Notes under the pieces: generated by a model | Seen by the model: the letters and a program-made list of their open reading frames with translations, nothing else | The model's database searches: none | Told to the model about the DNA's origin: nothing | Shown here: one piece after another, positions 1 to 6,382 of the stretch | Layout of the letters: each line of letters begins with the position of its first letter | Position numbering within the stretch: position 1 is the first letter of the stretch | Assembly (NCBI GenBank): GCA_027622495.1 | Contig: JAQBYL010000034.1 | Location: 1-16,451 of the forward strand | From: Pseudomonadota bacterium | GTDB taxonomy: Bacteria > Pseudomonadota > Gammaproteobacteria > Pseudomonadales > Azotimanducaceae | Reading direction: 5' to 3' | Length of the DNA: 16,451 nucleotides | Program-made: the position numbers and the translations under genes

Positions 1-545
1 CGAGCCGCAGAACCAAGTGTGTGCAGGCTTTGTGAAACGATTTGACTGCGGCCGCTGACCAGTTGTTTGTCGAGTACCACGCGCGTTCGGCTGGCTCCTT
101 CCAGCAGGCTGATCTGTGCTGTGGCCGCGTTAAGGGTAGGGTTGTCGGGATTCACCAGCTTGGCTCGTTGCAGCATCGATTTTGCCGTGCCAAAGCTGCG
201 TTGCTGTGCCGCTTCCATGGCCATCGTTACGTAGCGTTCGGCAATTCGTTCAACCCCGCGGATGGCTTCTGTGTTGTCTGGAATGATCCGCAGCGCTCGT
301 TCATACAACTGCCATGCACTGCCGTCGTAGGGATAGGTGAGATGGTCGTCCTGGAGGGCAGCTTCAGCCGAATCGAGAAGCGCATAGTAGGCCTGGTCGG
401 GCTCCGCGACAGGTTCTGGTTCGGCGTCGGCGAGCTGCACCGGCCCAAGGACCGGTTCAGCCGGCTGTTCGGGCGGTGGCGATTCAATAAGCGCGCAGCC
501 GCCAGCCACGCATGCAGCGAGCAGCAGTTTCAAGCAGTGGGACAT
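1..545 (-). CDS. Partial TPR-like lipoprotein (3' end outside window)
   Basis: Reading the minus strand from the ATG at 545-543 gives 181 uninterrupted codons that run off the left edge. The N-terminus is a short lipoprotein-type signal: MSHCLKLLLAAC followed by VAGGC, with Cys17 the likely lipidated residue (a second possible LAAC lipobox ends at Cys12). A Pro/Glu-rich linker follows (about residues 22-46), then two helical segments that resemble tetratricopeptide repeats, each ending near a PDN turn (YERALRIIPDN, LQRAKLVNPDN). The product is therefore probably an outer-membrane or periplasm-facing lipoprotein acting as a protein-binding scaffold. No clear Shine-Dalgarno precedes the ATG. 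It is divergent from dsbD. The C-terminal domain lies outside the window, so function cannot be assigned; calling it TPR-like rests on helix pattern only. Confidence 0.72.
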   Translation of the reverse strand, partial: MSHCLKLLLAACVAGGCALIESPPPEQPAEPVLGPVQLADAEPEPVAEPDQAYYALLDSAEAALQDDHLTYPYDGSAWQLYERALRIIPDNTEAIRGVERIAERYVTMAMEAAQQRSFGTAKSMLQRAKLVNPDNPTLNAATAQISLLEGASRTRVVLDKQLVSGRSQIVSQSLHTLGSAA

Positions 546-577
546 GCCGGGGATTCGAACCAAAGTACCTGCTTCAC

Positions 578-606
578 ACTCTTAAGCGTGCCAAATCGGG
601 TATATT
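578..606 (+). promoter_or_regulatory. Weak candidate promoter region upstream of dsbD
   Basis: The divergent spacer between the lipoprotein gene and dsbD holds a good -10-like hexamer TATATT at 601-606. No convincing -35 lies 16-18 bp upstream (TTCACA at 573-578 is too far away). A GC-rich hairpin, GCGCG (607-611) and CGCGC (617-621) with a 5-nt loop, follows immediately and would lie in the 5' leader. The assignment rests on position and the -10 match only. Confidence 0.22.
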
Positions 607-670
607 GCGCGATGCCCGCGCGAACTCCAACGTCGTTTCGAGGTCGCACCTATGCATGACGTACTCAACC

Positions 671-676
671 AAGGGA
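671..676 (+). promoter_or_regulatory. Ribosome binding site deciding the dsbD GTG start
   Basis: AAGGGA sits 8 bp before the GTG at 685. It lies inside the longer reading frame that begins at ATG 652, so it argues for the GTG as the true start. Confidence 0.6.
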
Positions 677-684
677 CGCACCAG

Positions 685-2637
685 GTGAACATCCCAGAAA
701 GACTTGCCCGCATCGTTTCGATCCTGGCAGCCATGTTGTTGGCGAATACCGGGGTTCATGCGGCCCAGTCAGAATTCTCATCCTCGGGGAACAGCGCCTG
801 GCTGCAGGAAGAGCCCGATTTCCTGCCGGTAGACGAAGCCTTTGTGCTGAGCACGGCGGTCGGATCAGATGGCGCAATCCTCGCGCGCTGGGAAATGCCG
901 GACGGCTATTACCTGTATCGACATCGGTTTTCGTTTGAAACGCGCGAAGGCTCTGGTGTTCAGCTTGGGGCGGCAGAAATACCGCCAGGTAAGAAAAAGG
1001 TCGACGAGTACTTCGGCGAAGTTGAAGTCTATTACCACGAGGCTACGGCCCGTGTGCCCGTTCTGCGGGGCAGTGGAACCATCGAGGTGGGGATCAACTA
1101 TCAGGGTTGTGCGGACTATGGGCTGTGCTATCCGCCGGAAACCCGATGGTTCACCCTGAGCGTGGGCGCTAAGAGCGCTGCGGTTCAGAGCCCGCCGGTG
1201 CTCGGGCTCGATGCAACCAGTCCCCGGTCGAACACCTCTGGCCGCGTGGTTCCGGCCACCGAAGAACAACAGCTCGCCTCGCTTCTGTCAGAGCGCAGTT
1301 TTCTGGGCGCTCTGGCCATATTCTTCCTCGCCGGCATTGGTCTTGCCTTCACCCCTTGCGTCTTGCCGATGGTGCCCATTCTTTCGAGCATTATCGTCGG
1401 CGAAGCCGAAGGCTTGAATCGAACCCGCGCGTTTACGCTTTCACTGGCCTACGTGGTGGGCATGGCGCTGACCTGTGCGCTGGTGGGGCTGCTGGTGGGT
1501 TTGTTTGGTGCGAGTTTGAACTTACAGGCGGCGCTGCAATCGCCGCCAGTTCTGATCACCTTCGCCGTGGTGTTTGTTGTGTTGTCCTTTTCCATGTTCG
1601 GCTTTTACGAACTGCAGTTACCGCAGAGTTTTCAGAACGCGATGAACAACCTTGGCTCGCGGGTGGGAGGCGGTAAATACCTGAGCGTGCTGGTGATGGG
1701 TTCGCTGTCGAGCCTCGTGGTTTCGCCTTGCGTCTCCGCGCCGCTGGCGGGCGCGCTCATCTACCTGAGTGCTACGGGGGACGCGGTTTTAGGCTTCAGC
1801 GCGTTGCTGCTTTTGGGGCTGGGAATGGGTGTACCACTCATGATCATCGGCGCAAGTGGCGGCGAGTTCCTGCCCCGGGCGGGGGTCTGGATGAACGCAG
1901 TGAAAGCGGTATTCGGGGTGCTGTTGCTTGGTGTTGCGATCTGGCTGGTGGAACGGGTGGTTTCGCCCTTTGTCTCCCTCGCGCTGTGGTCTGCGCTGTT
2001 GATCGGTTCCGGCGTGTATCTGGGTGGTCTGGACTTTTCGCCACGCAAGGGCTGGGGGCAGCTGTGGAAAGCGCTCGGCGTGTTCAGTATTTCCTACGGT
2101 GTTCTACTGCTGATCGGCGCCGCAAGCGGAGCTCAGGATCCGTTGAACCCGTTGGCGCGTCTGGGCAGTGGTTCGTCCGTGTCGGTGGCACAAGGGGGAG
2201 TAGAACAGCACGAGCTCGACTGGGTCGCGGTGAAAGGGCTTGATGAGCTGAATGAGGCACTGGTGATCGCGGCGGCACAGAACCGGCCGGCGATGCTCGA
2301 TCTGTATGCGGACTGGTGTATCTCGTGCAAAGTCATGGAGCGCACGGTTTTCCCGGCACCGGAGGTGGAAATGCACCTGCAGAAGTTCGTTCTGCTGCGT
2401 GCGGATATCACCGACAACGACGAGGCAGACAAGGCGCTGCTCAATCGGCTGGGCCTGTTCGGTCCACCGAGCCTGGTGTTTTTCGCCGAAGATGGGACCG
2501 AAATGAGGGACGTCCGGGTCCAGGGCGAAATCGGTGAAGCCCGCCTGAGCGCCCATCTGAAAGCCATCCTCGAAAACGTCAATAGTCGTATAGTCGGCAA
2601 ATCCGCGGCCAAAATCGGCGAAATTGCTACTATTTGA
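685..2637 (+). CDS. dsbD: Thiol:disulfide interchange protein DsbD
   Basis: Inner-membrane protein that carries electrons from cytoplasmic thioredoxin to periplasmic DsbC/DsbG and cytochrome c maturation partners. All three redox modules are visible. There is a signal peptide (residues 1-27, ending VHAA). The periplasmic alpha domain has the pair Cys142/Cys148 (GCADYGLC). The eight-helix beta domain has Cys225 in FTPCVLP and Cys349 in SPCVSAP. The C-terminal thioredoxin-like gamma domain has CISC at 545-548. I chose the GTG at 685 because AAGGGA (671-676) lies 8 bp upstream and this start gives a clean signal peptide. The ATG at 652 is in frame but adds 11 polar residues and lacks a ribosome site. 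The result is 650 aa, slightly longer than the usual DsbD. It opens the plus-strand block ahead of aroQ. Identity is near certain; the start is likely. Confidence 0.95.
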   Translation: MNIPERLARIVSILAAMLLANTGVHAAQSEFSSSGNSAWLQEEPDFLPVDEAFVLSTAVGSDGAILARWEMPDGYYLYRHRFSFETREGSGVQLGAAEIPPGKKKVDEYFGEVEVYYHEATARVPVLRGSGTIEVGINYQGCADYGLCYPPETRWFTLSVGAKSAAVQSPPVLGLDATSPRSNTSGRVVPATEEQQLASLLSERSFLGALAIFFLAGIGLAFTPCVLPMVPILSSIIVGEAEGLNRTRAFTLSLAYVVGMALTCALVGLLVGLFGASLNLQAALQSPPVLITFAVVFVVLSFSMFGFYELQLPQSFQNAMNNLGSRVGGGKYLSVLVMGSLSSLVVSPCVSAPLAGALIYLSATGDAVLGFSALLLLGLGMGVPLMIIGASGGEFLPRAGVWMNAVKAVFGVLLLGVAIWLVERVVSPFVSLALWSALLIGSGVYLGGLDFSPRKGWGQLWKALGVFSISYGVLLLIGAASGAQDPLNPLARLGSGSSVSVAQGGVEQHELDWVAVKGLDELNEALVIAAAQNRPAMLDLYADWCISCKVMERTVFPAPEVEMHLQKFVLLRADITDNDEADKALLNRLGLFGPPSLVFFAEDGTEMRDVRVQGEIGEARLSAHLKAILENVNSRIVGKSAAKIGEIATI

Positions 2638-2663
2638 CAAAACAGGCGAAAACGTCCGAACAT
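2634..2663 (+). promoter_or_regulatory. Possible aroQ-accB promoter over the dsbD stop codon
   Basis: A perfect -35 hexamer TTGACA lies at 2634-2639, across the dsbD stop codon (2635-2637). Eighteen bases further on is GAACAT (2658-2663), a poor -10 (3 of 6). A second possible -10, CAGAAT near 2689, has no -35 at the right distance. The 84-bp gap between dsbD and aroQ would permit a separate transcription start, but the weak -10 keeps this tentative. Confidence 0.28.
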
Positions 2664-2721
2664 CGACGAGCCGCCGCAATTACTGCAGAATGCCCCACCA
2701 GAAGCACACTGGAGATCTCAG

Positions 2722-3159
2722 ATGGCGAATATTCTGGTCCTGCACGGACCCAACCTGAACCTCCTGGGCAGCCGCGAACCAGAAATCTACGGCTCTGACA
2801 GCCTGGCCGACATCAATGCGCGGCTGATGGCGCTGGCCCAGACCAGCGGGCATCAGCTCAAAACGCAGCAGAGCAACGCCGAACATGTTCTGGTTGAAGC
2901 CATCCAGCAGGCAAAAACTGATAGCGTGGATTTTATTGTCATCAACCCCGGGGCCTACACGCACACGAGCATTGCTCTGCGCGATGCGTTTCTGGGCGTC
3001 GGCATCCCGTTCATAGAAATTCACCTGTCCAACGTGCACGCCCGTGAATCGTTCCGCCAGAAGTCGTATTTAAGTGATATTGCGGTGGCAGTCATCACCG
3101 GTCTGGGCGCACGCGGCTACGAGTTTGCGGTACAGGCGGCAATTGAAAAATCGAGCTGA
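2722..3159 (+). CDS. aroQ: Type II 3-dehydroquinate dehydratase
   Basis: Dehydrates 3-dehydroquinate to 3-dehydroshikimate in the shikimate pathway, in the cytoplasm; type II enzymes form a dodecamer. The 145-aa protein has normal length and family motifs: HGPNLNLLGSREPEIYG, with the loop Arg18 and catalytic Tyr23; QSNAEH at 50-55; NPGAYTHTS at 75-83 for substrate binding; and the catalytic His101 in EIHLSN. GGAGA at 2711-2715 precedes the ATG by 6 bp. It ends 15 bp before the accB start. The aroQ-accB pairing is common in gammaproteobacteria and suggests cotranscription. No anomaly was seen. Confidence 0.96.
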   Translation: MANILVLHGPNLNLLGSREPEIYGSDSLADINARLMALAQTSGHQLKTQQSNAEHVLVEAIQQAKTDSVDFIVINPGAYTHTSIALRDAFLGVGIPFIEIHLSNVHARESFRQKSYLSDIAVAVITGLGARGYEFAVQAAIEKSS

Positions 3160-3174
3160 TGGGGAGTGGCGGCT

Positions 3175-3588
3175 ATGGATCTACGCAAGATAAAAAAACT
3201 GATTGAACTGGTCGAAGAGTCCGGCATCAGCGAGCTTGAGGTAAAGTCTGGCGAAGAGGCGGTCAGAATCGTGCGGTCCGGGGCAACCCAGCCCGCAGCG
3301 GTTACGCAGCCGACAACAAAGGCGGCTGAACCCGCCGTCGCGGTGCCTTCAGCCCGCGCGACCATCAAAGCACCCATGTCAGGGACTTTCTACCGTTCGC
3401 CTGAACCAGGCGCTGCCCCCTATATAAGTGTTGGCGACGAGGTCGCCTCCGGTGCGGTGGTCTGCATCATCGAGAGCATGAAAATGATGAATGAGATCAC
3501 CGCTTTAGAAGGGGGTCGCTGCGTGGAAATCCTGGTCATGGACGGCGAACCGATCACGACCGGTCAGGCTCTGATCCGTATCGGCTGA
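3175..3588 (+). CDS. accB: Biotin carboxyl carrier protein of acetyl-CoA carboxylase
   Basis: Carries the biotin of acetyl-CoA carboxylase, shuttling carboxyl groups from biotin carboxylase (AccC) to carboxyltransferase (AccA/AccD) for malonyl-CoA synthesis. The N-terminal dimerisation segment MDLRKIKKLIELVEESGISE closely matches known AccB. An Ala/Pro/Thr-rich linker covers about 38-62. The lipoyl/biotinyl domain (about 63-137) carries the biotin-accepting Lys103 in ESMKMM. I chose the ATG at 3175 because GGGGAG (3161-3166) lies 8 bp upstream and the N-terminus then matches the family; the in-frame GTG at 3166 overlaps that site. At 137 aa it is a little shorter than E. coli AccB, mainly in the linker. 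Its usual partner accC does not follow: prmA starts 1 bp after the stop. Confidence 0.95.
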   Translation: MDLRKIKKLIELVEESGISELEVKSGEEAVRIVRSGATQPAAVTQPTTKAAEPAVAVPSARATIKAPMSGTFYRSPEPGAAPYISVGDEVASGAVVCIIESMKMMNEITALEGGRCVEILVMDGEPITTGQALIRIG

Positions 3589-3589
3589 T

Positions 3590-4489
3590 ATGCCCTGGCT
3601 CAAAGTAGTGGTCAAGGCCAGCGCCGCGGAGGTGGATCCGCTCACCGACATGCTGATGGCCAACGGTGCGCAAGCCGTGAGTACTAAAAGTGTAGATACC
3701 ACCCCGATCTTCGAGTTGTCACCGGGCGCACGCCCACTGGGGGTGGTCAATGAACTCGAAGCGCTGTTTGACCTGAGTGGCGCAACCGATCTCGAGACCA
3801 ACCTTCGCCGCATCAAGAACGAACTGCACGGCCGGCCTGTGAACGTAGACTTCGTCGAAGATCAGGACTGGCAGAATCAATGGCGTCGGTACGCGGCTGA
3901 TGAGGTGTTTGCCGATCGCCTGTGGGTGGTGGATCGGGATCGGGCAACCGACACCTTTGACGGCGTGGTGCTGACGATCGAGCCGGGGCTCGCCTTTGGC
4001 AGCGGTTCGCATCCGACGACCAGGCTGTGCCTCGACTGGCTGGCGCGGGAGCCGTTGAAAGATCGATCGGTCCTCGACTTCGGCTGCGGTTCGGGCATTC
4101 TCGGTGTTGCAGCAAAGCTACTGGGTGCTCATCGCGTGGTCTGTGTGGATCATGATCCTCAGGCTCTGAGGGCAACCGCGAGCAACGCCGCAGATAATGG
4201 CCTGGGCGAGAGTGATCTGACCGTTTGCAACAACACCGATTTCGACAGTGGGGAACGCTTTGATGTGGTTGTGGCCAACATCCTGGCAAATCCGCTGGTG
4301 GATCTGGCGCCTTTGTTGAGTGCTTGCGTTGCCGATCACGGCAGGATTGTCCTGTCCGGGCTCCTCACCAATCAGGCTGAACGGGTCAGCAGCGCATATG
4401 CCGGTTTTGCCTTGAAAAGCTGCGTTCAGGGGGAGTGGGTTCGACTGGATGGCGGACGAAAACAGGCGGACGAAAACAGGTATGAGTGA
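3590..4489 (+). CDS. prmA: Ribosomal protein L11 methyltransferase
   Basis: SAM-dependent enzyme that trimethylates ribosomal protein L11. The 299-aa protein has the N-terminal L11-recognition domain (about 1-95), a linker containing PGLAFGSGSHPTT (132-144), SAM motif I LDFGCGSG (162-169), the acidic residue after strand 2 in VVCVDHDP (183-190), and the catalytic-loop motif VVANILANPL (227-236). It begins one base after the accB stop, with no accC between. Its C-terminus is odd: a 14-bp tandem duplication (4451-4478) shifts the frame, so the protein ends GGRKQADENRYE. With a single copy it would end GGRKQV, in a TGA overlapping the next gene's ATG. The added tail is outside the catalytic fold and is probably harmless. 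Confidence 0.95.
   Translation: MPWLKVVVKASAAEVDPLTDMLMANGAQAVSTKSVDTTPIFELSPGARPLGVVNELEALFDLSGATDLETNLRRIKNELHGRPVNVDFVEDQDWQNQWRRYAADEVFADRLWVVDRDRATDTFDGVVLTIEPGLAFGSGSHPTTRLCLDWLAREPLKDRSVLDFGCGSGILGVAAKLLGAHRVVCVDHDPQALRATASNAADNGLGESDLTVCNNTDFDSGERFDVVVANILANPLVDLAPLLSACVADHGRIVLSGLLTNQAERVSSAYAGFALKSCVQGEWVRLDGGRKQADENRYE
4451..4478 (+). repeat. 14-bp tandem duplication at the prmA 3' end
   Basis: GGCGGACGAAAACA occurs twice, head to tail and without mismatch, at 4451-4464 and 4465-4478. Because 14 is not a multiple of three, it moves the prmA stop and alters its last residues. It also lies just upstream of the next gene's ATG at 4482. Confidence 0.95.
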
Positions 4490-5294
4490 TTCAGCAAGAA
4501 TTACCGAGTGTCCGTTCTGCAACACCCGTTTCCGGGTGACAGATGAGCAGCTGAACAGCGCCCGCGGAAAAGTTCGATGTGGCTCCTGCCTGAAGGTATT
4601 CGAAGGGGTTGCCTATCTGATGGGTGAGGCGTCAATCGAGCCGGCGGGAGAACCAACCCTGCGTTTCCGGGATGCCCGGCTCGACACCTATGCGGATGTT
4701 GCAGCAGCACTCGAACCGCGCACTGATTTTGACGGTGAGCCAGACGAGCAAGCCCCCGATAACCGGTTCGCCGATGAAGCGTTGGGCACCCTCGATCCGG
4801 TTCTGTTTGAAAGCGTCGAACCGCAGCGATCGCGCTGGTGGATGTGGCTGCTCGCCCTTCTGGCCGCCAGTGCACTCATCATTCAGATCATCTGGTGGCA
4901 GCGTGAGGCCTTCGCCCGTGACCCGGTCTATCGAAGCTATTACCTCCGGCTGTGTGAGCAGCTCGGCTGCGAGGTGCCGGTCCTCAAGGCTGTGGAGCGT
5001 ATCAATGCGCAGAAAGTTGTGGTCAAGAGCCATCCGGAGCGCCCGGATGCGCTGGTGGTGGATGCCGTCATCATCAATCTCGCTGAGTTTCCGCAGCCTT
5101 TTCCGATGGTGGAACTCACGTTCACCACCATCAACGGGACGTTGGTTGCCGGCAGACGATTCAAGCCGGGTGAGTACCTGGCCGGTGAGCTCAAGAACGA
5201 AACCCTCATGCAACCTGCGACCCCGATTCGGATCTCCCTGGAAATCCGCGACCCGGGCGAACACGCGGTGAACTACTTCGTAAAGTTCTACTAA
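4482..5294 (+). CDS. Membrane-anchored zinc-ribbon protein (MJ0042 / DUF3426)
   Basis: The 270-aa protein has an N-terminal MJ0042-type zinc ribbon with two pairs of cysteines (Cys10/Cys13 in CPFC, Cys33/Cys36 in CGSC). An acidic, poorly ordered linker covers about 50-115. One transmembrane helix spans about 118-139 (WWMWLLALLAASALIIQIIWW). A C-terminal beta-rich DUF3426 domain (about 145-270) is probably periplasmic. This arrangement is typical of the gene between prmA and dusB in Pseudomonas-like genomes; its biochemical role is not established. I chose the ATG at 4482, which puts the zinc ribbon close to the N-terminus and overlaps prmA by 8 bp. The in-frame ATG at 4449 would begin inside the 14-bp duplication and add residues not expected in the family. 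It is probably translated by coupling to prmA, as no strong ribosome site is visible. Confidence 0.85.
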   Translation: MSDSARITECPFCNTRFRVTDEQLNSARGKVRCGSCLKVFEGVAYLMGEASIEPAGEPTLRFRDARLDTYADVAAALEPRTDFDGEPDEQAPDNRFADEALGTLDPVLFESVEPQRSRWWMWLLALLAASALIIQIIWWQREAFARDPVYRSYYLRLCEQLGCEVPVLKAVERINAQKVVVKSHPERPDALVVDAVIINLAEFPQPFPMVELTFTTINGTLVAGRRFKPGEYLAGELKNETLMQPATPIRISLEIRDPGEHAVNYFVKFY

Positions 5295-5319
5295 CGGGTG
5301 GCGGTCGAAATCGGGGCGC

Positions 5320-5347
5320 TTGTGGTTGGGATTGCGCAAGGTATGAT
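5320..5347 (+). promoter_or_regulatory. Candidate sigma-70 promoter for dusB-purH-purD
   Basis: TTGTGG at 5320-5325 and TATGAT at 5342-5347 are separated by 16 bp. The -10 matches consensus at 5 of 6 positions and the -35 at 3 of 6. Transcription would begin near 5354, just before a run of eight T residues (5355-5362), about 23 bp upstream of the preferred dusB GTG. If active, it rules out the TTG at 5347 as the start codon. Confidence 0.45.
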
Positions 5348-5376
5348 TGGACCCCTTTTTTTCGACCTCCGATAGC

Positions 5377-6351
5377 GTGCCAACCACACTTTCCATCGGT
5401 CCATATGAGCTCAGAAGCCGCATTCTGCTGGCCCCCATGGCGGGCCTCACGGATGCGCCGTTCCGGCAGATCGCCTGGGAGTGTGGTGCGGGCTATGTGG
5501 TCAGCGAAATGGTCAGCGCCAAACCGCAGCTGTGGAATTCAGCCAAGTCCCGGTCCAGACGGGTTGTGGTTGAGGGCATTGATCCGGTGGCGGTTCAGAT
5601 TGCCGGATCCGACCCCGTGCAGATGGCGCAAGCGGCGCAGCGGCACGTGGCCGATGGCGCGCAGATTATCGATATCAACTTCGGTTGCCCGGCAAAGAAA
5701 GTCTGCCGCAAGCTGGCCGGATCAGCGTTGCTGTCCGATCCAGGTCTGGTCGAGGATATTGTCAGCGCGGTTGTGGCTTCGGTGCCAGTGCCGGTGACGG
5801 TCAAAATGCGCACGGGGCCGGATCGTATCAATAGCGTCGCACCCCACATTGCCAGGCGTATTGAGGCGGCCGGTGCAGCGAGCATCGTCATCCACGGCCG
5901 CAGCCGTGCCTGTCGGTTTAATGGCAGCGCTGATCATCGATGTACCGCGCAAGTGCGGCAACTCGTCAACATCCCGGTCATCGCCAATGGCGACATCGTG
6001 AGTGTCGCGGATGCAGAGCAGGTTCTCCGGGAGACCGATGCCAGCGGGCTGATGATCGGCCGGGGTGCGATCGGCGCGCCCTGGATGTTGGGTGAGATGG
6101 CCGGAAGGCTGGCTCCCGGGCGCGATGTTCGGTGGCGGATTGTTCTGCGCCATCTGGATCTGATTTATGCGTTTTACGGCTCCGAGCAGGGCGTGCGGAT
6201 ATCGCGCAAACATCTGCTTGCCTATCTGACCGGCTTTGGCTTTGACCGGGCGGTGATCCGCCATGTGATCACGGCGGTCAGCGCCGAGCAGCAGCGCGAT
6301 GCCGTGGTACGACTGCGAAATCAGACAGGGGTTGCTGCACAGGCGGCCTGA
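5377..6351 (+). CDS. dusB: tRNA-dihydrouridine synthase B
   Basis: FMN- and NADPH-dependent enzyme that reduces specific uridines in the tRNA D-loop. Motifs of the TIM-barrel flavoprotein are clear: LLAPMAGLTDAPFR (17-30), SEMVSAKPQLW, the NFGCPAKK motif with the proton-donating Cys104 and a following RKLAGSALL, Lys143 in KMRTG, IHGRSRACRFNG around His173, IPVIANGDI, and LMIGRGAIGAPW for flavin phosphate. I chose the GTG at 5377 because it aligns with the usual DusB N-terminus (SIGPYELRSR) and lies downstream of a plausible promoter. The TTG at 5347 overlaps that promoter's -10. No good Shine-Dalgarno is visible for either. The 324-aa length is normal. In most gammaproteobacteria fis follows directly; here purH begins 31 bp later. 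Confidence 0.93.
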   Translation: MPTTLSIGPYELRSRILLAPMAGLTDAPFRQIAWECGAGYVVSEMVSAKPQLWNSAKSRSRRVVVEGIDPVAVQIAGSDPVQMAQAAQRHVADGAQIIDINFGCPAKKVCRKLAGSALLSDPGLVEDIVSAVVASVPVPVTVKMRTGPDRINSVAPHIARRIEAAGAASIVIHGRSRACRFNGSADHRCTAQVRQLVNIPVIANGDIVSVADAEQVLRETDASGLMIGRGAIGAPWMLGEMAGRLAPGRDVRWRIVLRHLDLIYAFYGSEQGVRISRKHLLAYLTGFGFDRAVIRHVITAVSAEQQRDAVVRLRNQTGVAAQAA

Positions 6352-6382
6352 TTGCAATTACCCATCAGATATAAAGAGAAAC

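Noticed and set aside
541..600. tRNA-like pattern on the minus strand (GGTTCGAATCC resembling a T-arm, plus an anticodon-like CTTAAGA loop)
   Set aside because: The bases flanking the T-loop do not pair as a 5-bp stem, no D-arm or acceptor stem can be formed, and the stretch overlaps the lipoprotein start.
42..659. 205-codon plus-strand open frame at the left edge
   Set aside because: It is antisense to the lipoprotein frame, has no family features, and the minus-strand frame has a signal peptide and repeat pattern.
1728..2243. 171-codon plus-strand frame inside dsbD
   Set aside because: Out-of-frame shadow of the DsbD membrane domain; rich in Arg/Gly with no recognisable motif.
5347..5376. 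TTG at 5347 as the dusB start
   Set aside because: It overlaps the best -10 hexamer and adds residues not seen in DusB; GTG 5377 aligns with the family.
4632..5450. 272-codon minus-strand open frame opposite the zinc-ribbon gene
   Set aside because: Composition-driven shadow of a GC-rich gene; the sense frame has clear zinc-ribbon and membrane features.
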